64,000 nt of DNA, taken from NCBI RefSeq assembly GCF_024508665.1, contig NZ_JANINP010000008.1, positions 62,001 to 126,000 of the forward strand, in the 5' to 3' direction. Source of the DNA: Sphingomonas sp. GTDB lineage: Bacteria; Pseudomonadota; Alphaproteobacteria; Sphingomonadales; Sphingomonadaceae. The notes below the pieces were generated by a model. It was not told where the DNA came from, searched no databases, and worked only from the letters and a program-made list of their open reading frames with translations. Of the stretch, positions 43,797 to 50,998 are shown piece by piece (within the stretch, counting starts at the first letter, position 1; every line of letters begins with the position of its first letter). Made by a program: the position numbers and the translations under genes.

Positions 43797-43908
43797 TATC
43801 GTTCCTCTGATGGAACGCTGAGTAGCAGAATTGCCGACTACTCGCATTATCGTTCTCATCTCATCTCCGTCGCAACGGGATAGTCCGCAAAATTCGAGGA
43901 GACAGACG
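43797..43908. promoter_or_regulatory. Divergent LysR/SDR control region with direct and inverted repeats
   Basis: A 12-mer GCATTATCGTTC occurs twice in the same orientation, at 43793-43804 and 43844-43855. GTTCC (43801-43805) and GGAAC (43812-43816) are inverted arms with the T-N11-A geometry common in LysR sites. AGTAG (43821-43825) and CTACT (43838-43842) form a second inverted pair. GAGGAGA at 43896-43902 is the SD of the SDR gene. Binding by the adjacent LysR protein is inferred. Confidence 0.55.
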
Positions 43909-44661
43909 ATGAGCAACAGGTTCCAGGACAAAGTCGTGATCGTGACCGGCGGCACGACCGGCATCGGATTGGCGACCGCCAAGGCCTTCGCCACCGAAGG
44001 CGCGTCGGTATTCGTCACCGGCCGCCGCCAGGAAGCGCTGGATGCGGCGATCGCGGCGATCGGCGGACGCGTCACCGGCGTCCGCGGCGACATGTCGAAC
44101 CTTGCCGATATCGATCGGCTGTATGACGCGGTTCAACAGAAGCACGCGCAGATCGATGTCGTCTTCGCCAATGCCGGCGGCGGCGAGATGGTCCCGCTCG
44201 GTGCGATCACCGAGGAGCATTATCAGCGCACGTTCGATACCAATGTGAAAGGGGTCCTGTTCACGGTGCAGAAGGCGCTCCCCTTGCTCAAGGACGGCGC
44301 ATCCGTGATCCTGACCAGCTCCACCACCAGCATATCGGGAACGCCCGCGTTCAGCGTCTATTCCGCGACGAAGGCGGCGGTGCGCAACTTCGCTCGCAAC
44401 TGGATCCTGGACCTCAAGGATCGTCATATTCGCGTCAATGCGATCAGCCCGGGCGTGACGGACACGGAGGGGCTGAATGAGCTGTTCGGCGGTGGCGAGC
44501 AGGCCGCCGGGACCAAGGAATATCTCGCGAGCTTGATCCCGGCCGGCCGCGTCGGCCAGCCCGAGGAGATCGCCAAGGCCGTGCTCTTCCTTGCCTCGGA
44601 CGACGCCAGCTTCGTCAACGGCGTCGAACTCTTCGTCGACGGCGGTCAGGCCCAGATCTGA
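43909..44661 (+). CDS. Short-chain dehydrogenase/reductase (SDR)
   Basis: A 250-residue classical SDR. The cofactor motif GGTTGIG is at residues 14-20, NAG appears in FANAGGGE, and the catalytic set is Ser in LTSSTTS with YSATK as YxxxK. The GRRQ after the second strand (VFVTGRRQ) suggests NADP(H) preference. The C-terminal VNGVELFVDGG is canonical. The strong SD GAGGAGA fixes ATG at 43909. It is divergent from the LysR gene and 29 bases upstream of the NTF2-like gene; these form one unit. The substrate is unknown. Confidence 0.94.
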   Translation: MSNRFQDKVVIVTGGTTGIGLATAKAFATEGASVFVTGRRQEALDAAIAAIGGRVTGVRGDMSNLADIDRLYDAVQQKHAQIDVVFANAGGGEMVPLGAITEEHYQRTFDTNVKGVLFTVQKALPLLKDGASVILTSSTTSISGTPAFSVYSATKAAVRNFARNWILDLKDRHIRVNAISPGVTDTEGLNELFGGGEQAAGTKEYLASLIPAGRVGQPEEIAKAVLFLASDDASFVNGVELFVDGGQAQI

Positions 44662-44690
44662 CCGGGGTCGACACAATTGAGGAGATCATC

Positions 44691-45059
44691 ATGACCAACA
44701 GCATTGCTACGCTTCTGACCCGCAACCTTCAGGACGTATTCGGCGAGGGCGATGCGCAGCGGCGGCGGGCAGCCATCGACGAGCTCTGGGCGGAGGACGG
44801 CGTCTTCTACGCGCCCGACGGCATCCATCGCGGCCGGGATGCGATCGACCGCAATGCCGGCGCGATCCGGGCGACGCATCCCGATTTTCGCTACGCGCTG
44901 CTCGGCACGCCGGAAGAGGTCCATGGCACGGCCGGCCGCGCGAGATGGACGTCCGGCAAGCCGGGAGAGCCGCCAGCCTATGCGGGCACCGACTTCATCC
45001 TGGCCCGCGATGGCAAGATCGCCGCGCTCTATATGTTCTTCGATCCTCTCACCGCTTGA
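44691..45059 (+). CDS. NTF2-like (SnoaL-type) protein
   Basis: A 122-residue single-domain alpha+beta barrel protein of the nuclear transport factor 2 superfamily. Typical are the N-terminal helix with NLQDVFGEGDAQRRRAAIDELWAEDGVFYAPDG, GRDAIDRNAGAI, and the terminal GTDFILARDGKIAALYMFFDP strand pair. Such proteins act as small isomerases, hydrolases or ligand binders. AGGAGA precedes the ATG. It follows the SDR gene, and the pair may handle one small metabolite. A stable hairpin follows. Confidence 0.9.
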   Translation: MTNSIATLLTRNLQDVFGEGDAQRRRAAIDELWAEDGVFYAPDGIHRGRDAIDRNAGAIRATHPDFRYALLGTPEEVHGTAGRARWTSGKPGEPPAYAGTDFILARDGKIAALYMFFDPLTA

Positions 45060-45070
45060 CGCATTGCGCC

Positions 45071-45098
45071 CAGCCCGCGTCCGTGCGGATGCGGGCTG
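45071..45098 (+). terminator. Hairpin ending the SDR/NTF2 unit
   Basis: CAGCCCGC (45071-45078) pairs perfectly with GCGGGCTG (45091-45098), and the inner GTCCG/CGGAT extends the stem with one G-U pair. It lies 12 bases after the NTF2-like stop. There is no T-run. The rest of the gap to 45315 shows nothing else. Confidence 0.6.
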
Positions 45099-45315
45099 GC
45101 CAGATCGGAACCGGCTCGCAGGACAGGCCGACCCGGGCGACGGGAGCCAAGGCGCTCGACCGTCTTATCGCCGCGACCCCTATTGATGTGGAAGGCTGGC
45201 GCGACTCCCGCCTGAACGGTGTCGGCGATCCATTCTCAGGCCCCGACGATCGTGTTGCCGCCTTCTCGCCGCCAACCGCCTTCCACCCGCCCCAACCTGC
45301 GTCTAACGTAGCCAG

Positions 45316-46230
45316 GTGGACCTCTATCTCCCCATCGCCAACATGTCGGTCAACGCGCTGGTGATCGTCGCGCTCGGGCTGTTCGTCGGGCTGTTGTCGG
45401 GGATGTTCGGGGTCGGCGGCGGGTTCCTGACCACGCCGTTGCTGATCATCTATGGCATCCCGCCGACGGTCGCCGCCGCATCATCGGCGAGCCAGGTGAC
45501 CGGGGCAAGCGTCTCCGGCGTGTTCGCGCACCTGCAGCGGCGCGGGGTCGATTTCCAGATGGGCGGGCTAATGGTCGCGGGCGGGTTCGTCGGGTCCGGC
45601 GTCGGCGCGTGGATCTTCCGCATTCTCCAGCGCACGGGGCAGATCGATACGGTCATCGCGGTCATCTATGTGCTGATGCTCGGCTGGATCGGGTCGACCA
45701 TGGCCAGGGAATCGATCCGGTACATCCTCGCCGCGCGCGGCGGAGCGCCGCCGCCCGCGCGCAAGCGGCGCCACCATCCGTTGGTCGCCGCGCTCCCGCT
45801 CAGGATGCGTTTCTATCGCTCGGGACTCTACGTCTCGCCGCTCGCGCCGTTGCTGCTCGGGTTCGGCGTCGGCATCCTGACCATCCTGCTCGGCGTCGGC
45901 GGCGGCTTCATCCTCGTCCCGGCAATGATCTATCTGCTCGGCATGGCGACCCAGGTCGTCATCGGCACCAGCCTGTTCCAGACGCTGTTCGTCACCGCCT
46001 GGGCGACGATGGTCCATGCCACCACGACCAAGGCGGTCGATATCGTGCTCGCGGTGCTGCTGCTGATCGGGTCGGTGACCGGCGCACAGCTCGGCGCGCG
46101 CTTCGCGGCGCGGGTGAAGCCCGAATATCTCCGCCTCGCGCTTGCGGTGCTCGTGCTGCTGGTCGGCGTGCGCATCGCGATCGGCCTCGGCTGGCGGCCG
46201 GATGAAATCTATTCGGTGGAACTGTCTTGA
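45316..46230 (+). CDS. TauE/SafE-family membrane exporter
   Basis: A 304-residue protein with eight or nine membrane helices. Two repeats carry the family glycine motif: GMFGVGGGFLTTPLL near residues 28-42 and ILLGVGGGFILVPAMIYLLGM near 194-214. Family members export sulfite, sulfoacetate or similar anions. A basic cytoplasmic loop (residues about 142-155, ARKRRHH) separates the halves. The start is GTG at 45316 with no clear SD; ATG at 45343 is an alternative. Its TGA overlaps the TTG start of the TIGR02186 gene, a conserved partnership. Confidence 0.92.
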   Translation: MDLYLPIANMSVNALVIVALGLFVGLLSGMFGVGGGFLTTPLLIIYGIPPTVAAASSASQVTGASVSGVFAHLQRRGVDFQMGGLMVAGGFVGSGVGAWIFRILQRTGQIDTVIAVIYVLMLGWIGSTMARESIRYILAARGGAPPPARKRRHHPLVAALPLRMRFYRSGLYVSPLAPLLLGFGVGILTILLGVGGGFILVPAMIYLLGMATQVVIGTSLFQTLFVTAWATMVHATTTKAVDIVLAVLLLIGSVTGAQLGARFAARVKPEYLRLALAVLVLLVGVRIAIGLGWRPDEIYSVELS

Positions 46231-47003
46231 AGGTCCGCGGCGCCGTCGCGCTGGCCGCCGCGCCGTTGCTGATGGGGCAAGCCAAGCCCGTATCGAAACC
46301 GGTGCTGGTCCCCGACGTCTCGCAGCGCCAGATCGAGATCGCCTATTCGTTCACCGGCGCCGACCTGCTGCTGTTCGGCGCGATCCTCTATCCCGGCGGG
46401 CGATTGCCCGACGACGATGCGCCGACCGACATCGTCGTCGTGGTCAAGGGCCCGACGCAGTCGATCCTGGTGCGCGAAAAGGAAAAGATCGCCGGCATCT
46501 GGGTCAACGCGTCGCGGCTGCGCTATCGCTCGGCGCCCAGCTTCTACGGCATGGTGTCGTCGCGTCCGATCGGTCAGGTGGTCGATAGCCGCACGCGCGC
46601 GATCTACGAACTCGGTCTCGACAGCCTGCAATTGTCCCCCGCATCGAGCGCGCCGCAGGACGCGCAGGATCGCTTCGCGCGGGGATTGGTCGACCTCAAG
46701 CGCCGGTCCGGCCTCTATTACGAGCAGCCCAATGCGGTCGAGATCAGCGACGGCGTGCTGTACCGTGCCCGCGTCAACATCCCCGCGCGCGTGCCGGTCG
46801 GGCGCTTCACCGCCGAGACTTTTCTGATCCGCGACCGGCACGTGCTGGCAGTCGCGACCAGGGATATCGACATCCGCAAATCGGGGTTCGAGCGATTCGT
46901 CGCACGCTCGGCGCAGCGAAGTTCGATCGCCTACGGGCTGGTCGCGGTGGCGCTGTCGGTGCTGTTCGGCTGGGGCGCGGGCTATATCGCGCGGCGGGTT
47001 TGA
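46227..47003 (+). CDS. TIGR02186-family (alphaproteobacterial transmembrane) protein
   Basis: A 258-residue protein with an N-terminal signal segment (about 20 residues), a large periplasmic beta-rich domain, and one C-terminal helix (YGLVAVALSVLFGWGAGYIA) ending in RRV. Family features include VLVPDVSQRQIEIAYSFTGADLLLFGAI, VVVVKGP and IWVNASRL. The TTG start overlaps the TauE stop (TTGA), so the two are translationally coupled. In alphaproteobacteria this family is regularly next to a TauE/SafE gene; an accessory role in export or envelope stress is only inferred. Confidence 0.9.
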   Translation: MKVRGAVALAAAPLLMGQAKPVSKPVLVPDVSQRQIEIAYSFTGADLLLFGAILYPGGRLPDDDAPTDIVVVVKGPTQSILVREKEKIAGIWVNASRLRYRSAPSFYGMVSSRPIGQVVDSRTRAIYELGLDSLQLSPASSAPQDAQDRFARGLVDLKRRSGLYYEQPNAVEISDGVLYRARVNIPARVPVGRFTAETFLIRDRHVLAVATRDIDIRKSGFERFVARSAQRSSIAYGLVAVALSVLFGWGAGYIARRV

Positions 47004-47027
47004 AGGCATTTGGACGGCGTCCGGTTT

Positions 47028-47137
47028 CCGTCACCCCGGCCTCGTACCGGGGTCCATCGTGGGGCACGGGAAGCCCTCGAGCCTCATTCTTCTCGCTTAC
47101 CGGCACGTTGGATGCCGGAACGAGTCCGGCATGACGG
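47028..47137. repeat. 110-bp palindromic element with imperfect inverted ends
   Basis: Ends CCGTCACCCCGG and CCGGCATGACGG are imperfect inverted repeats. Each is followed inward by its own hairpin: CCCCGGCCTCGTACCGGGG on the left, GCCGGAACGAGTCCGGC on the right. The end sequence CGTCACCCC matches that of the cloverleaf element at 34242-34376, so both probably belong to one repeat family. It lies between the TIGR02186 and HerA-like genes. Confidence 0.65.
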
Positions 47138-47247
47138 GACAGGTCGACCGAGGCCAAGCACGCCCCACCCTCCTTTGGGAACGCTAGCAAACCCAATATT
47201 TACTCCTGATCGGCCATAGCGGCCCGCTAAGTGACCAGGGGATTGCG

Positions 47248-48915
47248 ATGACCGAAATGCTGGGCGGTAACGCGTTCGCGCGAGCGACAGCCGATGAGGC
47301 CGCCGCGCCGACTCCCGCATCGAGCCTGGGCAGCGAGATCGGGGGCCTGATCGAGATTGCCGGTTCGGGTGGCCAGGTGCTGTTGGATTCCGACGCCATC
47401 GCCAGCTATGCCGGCAGCCCCGATCCGGTGCTGGCATCGGCAGGCTCGGTCGGCGCGCAGGTCAAGATCCGCGTCGGCGCCTGCTGGATGATCGCCAATA
47501 TCCGGTCGCTGCGCCTGGTCGAGGCCGGCACCCTGGCGCAGATCGACTTTCTCGGCGAAGGCGATGAAGAGCGGCTGACCGGCAAGCTCTACAAGTTCCG
47601 CCGCGGCGTCACGCGCTATCCCTCTCCGGGCGCAGCGGTGTTTCCGGTATCGACCGCGGATCTCAAGCAGATCTACGCCGCCGACGATCGCGCCAATGTC
47701 GAGATCGGTACGGTCTATCCGACCAAGGACATTCGCGCCTCGCTTTATGTCGACGCGATGCTCGGCAAGCATTTCGCGCTGCTCGGATCGACCGGTACCG
47801 GTAAATCGACCAGCGCCGCGCTGATCCTGCACAAGATCTGCGAGCTCGCGCCGCAGGGCCATATCGTGATGGTCGATCCGCATGGTGAATATTCGGCGGC
47901 ATTCCAGACCACCGGCGCGATTTACGACGTCTCGAACCTGCAGATGCCGTATTGGCTGATGAATTTCGAGGAACATTGCGAAGTGTTCCTGACAACGTCC
48001 AATTCCGAACGTCAGATCGACGCCGACATCCTGGCCAAATGCCTGCTCGCCGCGCGCGCCAAGGGACGACTGGGGCAGGAGATCAGCAAGCTGACGGTCG
48101 ACGCTCCGGTGCCGTATCTGCTCAGCGACCTCACCAATCTGATCCAGCTCGAAATGGGCAAGATGGACCGCGCCGGCGACACCGCGCCCTATCTGCGGAT
48201 CAAGACCAAGATCGACGAGATCAAGGCCGATCCGCGCTACAGCTTCATGTTCTCCGGCATGCTCGTCGCCGACACGATGCAGGATTTCATCAGCCGCGTG
48301 TTCCGCCTGCCCGGCGACGGCAAGCCGATCTCGATCATCGACGTGTCGGGCGTGCCGAGCGAGATCACCTCGGTGGTGGTCGCGGTCCTGTCGCGCATGG
48401 TGTTCGATTTCGCGATCTGGTCGCGCAACGAAGCGCGGCGCCCGATCCTGCTCGTCTGCGAGGAAGCGCACCGCTACATCCCCAACGAGCGCAACGCCGA
48501 CGGATCCTCGGTCGGCAAGATCCTCAGCCGCATCGCCAAGGAAGGCCGCAAATACGGCGTTAGCCTGGGCCTTATCACGCAGCGCCCATCGGATCTGGCC
48601 GAAGGCGTGCTGTCGCAATGCGGCACGATCATCTCGATGCGCCTCAACAACGATCGCGACCAGGCGTTCGTCCGCGCGGCGATGCCCGAAGGTGCGCGCG
48701 GCTTCCTCGATGCGATCCCGGCCTTGCGCAACCGCGAGTGCATCATCTGCGGCGAAGGCGTCGCGATCCCGATCCGCGTCGCATTCGACGGACTGGAGAA
48801 CAACAAGCGCCCGGCGTCGGACGATCCGATGTTCTCCGACTTGTGGCGTGAAACGGGCGGCGAGGATCAGATCATCGGCCGCACCATCCGTCGCTGGCGC
48901 TCGCAGGGGCGCTGA
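47248..48915 (+). CDS. HerA-like hexameric ATPase (DUF87 domain)
   Basis: A 555-residue protein with an N-terminal beta-barrel HAS-like region and a RecA-fold ATPase of the HerA/FtsK superfamily. Walker A is GSTGTGKST at residues 180-188, Walker B is ILLVCEEAHR near residue 410, followed by the YGVSLGLITQRPSDL sensor segment with its conserved Gln-Arg. HerA translocates DNA, with NurA in archaea; bacterial members function in repair or in anti-phage systems. No NurA, SIR2 or nuclease partner is adjacent here, so a defence role is not supported. It is a single gene. Confidence 0.92.
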   Translation: MTEMLGGNAFARATADEAAAPTPASSLGSEIGGLIEIAGSGGQVLLDSDAIASYAGSPDPVLASAGSVGAQVKIRVGACWMIANIRSLRLVEAGTLAQIDFLGEGDEERLTGKLYKFRRGVTRYPSPGAAVFPVSTADLKQIYAADDRANVEIGTVYPTKDIRASLYVDAMLGKHFALLGSTGTGKSTSAALILHKICELAPQGHIVMVDPHGEYSAAFQTTGAIYDVSNLQMPYWLMNFEEHCEVFLTTSNSERQIDADILAKCLLAARAKGRLGQEISKLTVDAPVPYLLSDLTNLIQLEMGKMDRAGDTAPYLRIKTKIDEIKADPRYSFMFSGMLVADTMQDFISRVFRLPGDGKPISIIDVSGVPSEITSVVVAVLSRMVFDFAIWSRNEARRPILLVCEEAHRYIPNERNADGSSVGKILSRIAKEGRKYGVSLGLITQRPSDLAEGVLSQCGTIISMRLNNDRDQAFVRAAMPEGARGFLDAIPALRNRECIICGEGVAIPIRVAFDGLENNKRPASDDPMFSDLWRETGGEDQIIGRTIRRWRSQGR

Positions 48916-48943
48916 TCGGGCAAACCCATCGGCTATCCGCAGC

Positions 48944-49017
48944 GCTCCTGCGAAAGCAGGAGCCCAGAGTTACTTAGGAAATCGCTTGGGATCCTGGGCT
49001 CCTGCGTCCGCAGGAGC
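48944..49017. repeat. Dispersed palindromic repeat, GAAA-loop hairpin type, copy 2 (twin hairpin)
   Basis: GCTCCTGC/GCAGGAGC with a GAAA loop (48944-48963) is followed by a second perfect hairpin of the same stem with a GTCC loop (48998-49017). GCCCAG and CTGGGC between them add an outer pairing. Its first hairpin is identical to that at 774-793. It sits between the convergent HerA-like and M23 genes. Confidence 0.75.
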
Positions 49018-49028
49018 ACCGGATAGGG

Positions 49029-50546
49029 TTAGCCAGCCTTGCGCGCCGTGCCCGGATGGACCGACAGCAATTCGGACACGTGCGACTTGAACGCGCGCAA
49101 GGCCGCGCCGGTCAGCGCCGCGACGCTCGAGAAGGAGAAGCCGCGCGGATTGACTACCTGGCCGCTGCGATAGACTTCGAAATGCAAATGCGGCCCGGTC
49201 GACAGGCCCGAATTGCCCGAATAGGCGACGATCTGGCCGCGCTGCACGCGCTGGCCGTTGCGCACCAGCACACGGCTCAAATGGCCATATCCAGTACCGA
49301 CCCCGCCGCCTTGCGCCTGAATGCCGACGAAGCTGCCATAGCCGCCTTTATAGCCGGCCCAATTCACGATGCCGTCGAAGACAGCATAGACCGGCGAGCC
49401 ATAAGCGCAGGCGATGTCGATGCCCTTGTGCATCCGGTAATAGCCGAGGATCGGGTGCATCCGCATGCCGAAGGATGAGCTGATCCGGCCAGCGACGGGC
49501 AGGCCCATGAAGCCCTGGCGCTCGGTCTGGCCGCTGGCGTCGTACCAATCGCCATGGCCGTTGCCGCCATCCTCATCCTCGTCCTGGTTGCGGCTCCATT
49601 TGACAAGCTGGACCTTGCGGCGGCCCATATCGAGCCCCGCGAACAGGATCTTGCCGAGCTCGACTTCACCAGTCGCGGCGCGGCGCTGCGACAGCATGAC
49701 GTCCCAGGTATCGTCCGAGGCGACATCGCTGCCGACCGAGATCCGCGTCGCGATCGCCTTGATATAATCGGCGGCGACGGTCGAGGGCACGCCGGCGGCG
49801 CGCATCGATTTGTACAGGCTCGATCCGGCGAGGCCCTGGATGCGCAGCGGCGTGTCGTCGACCGCGATCGCCTGGCGATCCATGGTCAGGCCGTTGGCGG
49901 TGCGCCTGATCGTCAGGCGGAAATCGAACGCCGGCTGGAAACTCAATTGCTCGAGCGGACGCGGATCGCTCTTCTTCGCGCGGCGGCCGAGCACGCCCTC
50001 GAACCGCGTTCCCGGGCGGATTTGATCGAGCGGCAGCGCGCCGGCGACCAGATCGGTCACGCGCGCGATATCGGTCTTGGCGGCGCCGGCGCGGCGCAGC
50101 ACTGCCGCCAGGCTGTCGCCATCGCTCATCGCCGAGGCAAAGGCCTGGGTCGGGCGGTCGGGCGTTTCGGCCAGCGGCCGCACCAGGTCGGTCGCCGCCA
50201 TGCGCTGACCGGTATCGGCGCCGAAGGCGAGCGGCGCGATCGATTGCGCGCGGGCATTTTCCCACGCCTTGCCCTTGAGTGGCAAAGCCGACGCGGCGAC
50301 CAGCGGCTGGCCGATACCCGGCGACAAAGCCCAGCACGCGCCGATCAGCGCGGTGCAGGTGGCCAGCCCGCGGAACCAGTCGCGCGATCCGATGCGCGCG
50401 CCGAGATCCGGCGTCCAGTCGATCTGCGCCATGGTCGCGCGCAGGCGGTCGGCGAAAGAGAGGTCGGTGGTGAGGACCAGCGCGTTGCCGGACGAGCTGG
50501 GGGCGGCGCCACCCGATTGCTCATAATGCTCACTGCGCAGAAACAC
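49029..50546 (-). CDS. M23-family (LytM-type) metallopeptidase
   Basis: A 505-residue envelope protein. An N-terminal cytoplasmic stretch of about 55 residues precedes one transmembrane helix (TALIGACWALSPGIG). A central periplasmic region resembling OapA/SH3-like modules of E. coli MepM-type enzymes follows. The catalytic M23 domain is near residues 350-470, with the zinc residues in MHKGIDIAC (HxxxD) and GPHLHFE (HxH). Catalytic residues are intact, so it should be an active endopeptidase cutting peptidoglycan cross-links. It is convergent with the HerA-like gene and divergent from the Suv3-like gene. Confidence 0.93.
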   Translation of the reverse strand: MFLRSEHYEQSGGAAPSSSGNALVLTTDLSFADRLRATMAQIDWTPDLGARIGSRDWFRGLATCTALIGACWALSPGIGQPLVAASALPLKGKAWENARAQSIAPLAFGADTGQRMAATDLVRPLAETPDRPTQAFASAMSDGDSLAAVLRRAGAAKTDIARVTDLVAGALPLDQIRPGTRFEGVLGRRAKKSDPRPLEQLSFQPAFDFRLTIRRTANGLTMDRQAIAVDDTPLRIQGLAGSSLYKSMRAAGVPSTVAADYIKAIATRISVGSDVASDDTWDVMLSQRRAATGEVELGKILFAGLDMGRRKVQLVKWSRNQDEDEDGGNGHGDWYDASGQTERQGFMGLPVAGRISSSFGMRMHPILGYYRMHKGIDIACAYGSPVYAVFDGIVNWAGYKGGYGSFVGIQAQGGGVGTGYGHLSRVLVRNGQRVQRGQIVAYSGNSGLSTGPHLHFEVYRSGQVVNPRGFSFSSVAALTGAALRAFKSHVSELLSVHPGTARKAG

Positions 50547-50790
50547 GACGAAACGACCCCGTTACGTAATCGCCGATCCACCCCCGGCGCTGACGAATCA
50601 CTCTGCCGACAGGGCGTTAAAGTCAATTTAACCGCCGTGTTGAGCATCAATCCGTGCGGCAAGCCGTGCAGCGCGAGGGATAAATCCCATTTGGCACGGA
50701 ACTATTCCAAGTACCGGCGAATCCGGGAACTTTTGGCTGCGGTGACTTGCCTTAGGGATGATTACTTACGGACTCGCAAGAGTCTGTTTG

Positions 50791-50922
50791 GAAATGCGCC
50801 GGCGGGCGCATTTCGCGGTGCCGGCCGCTCCCCCACCCGACCTCCCAATCAGCTTATTCTATGGGAGGTCGGGTGGGAGAGCGGGCCGGCACCGTCTTAA
50901 AACTCGCTCTACCGCGAGTTTT
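50791..50922. repeat. Cluster of three consecutive hairpins upstream of the Suv3-like gene
   Basis: Hairpin 1: GAAATGCGCC (50791-50800) with GGCGCATTTC (50805-50814), 10 bp, GGCG loop. Hairpin 2: about 31 bp from 50817 to 50893, with one mismatch and one bulged G, around a 14-base loop. Hairpin 3: AAAACTCGC (50899-50907) with GCGAGTTTT (50914-50922), 9 bp. The whole gap 50547-50998 has no convincing gene. The other parts contain only the promoter regions of the M23 and Suv3-like genes. Confidence 0.8.
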
Positions 50923-50998
50923 CAAACGGGCGCGACTATCATCGCTCAGTCAACTCGCGCTTGCGCCAACCGCTCTTGGCGACGATCTATAGGCCGTC

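Noticed and set aside
47248..48915. HerA-like ATPase as part of an anti-phage defence system
   Set aside because: No SIR2, nuclease or other effector gene adjoins it. The flanks are a TauE pair and an M23 peptidase, and repeats bound it on both sides. A stand-alone repair-type role is more economical.
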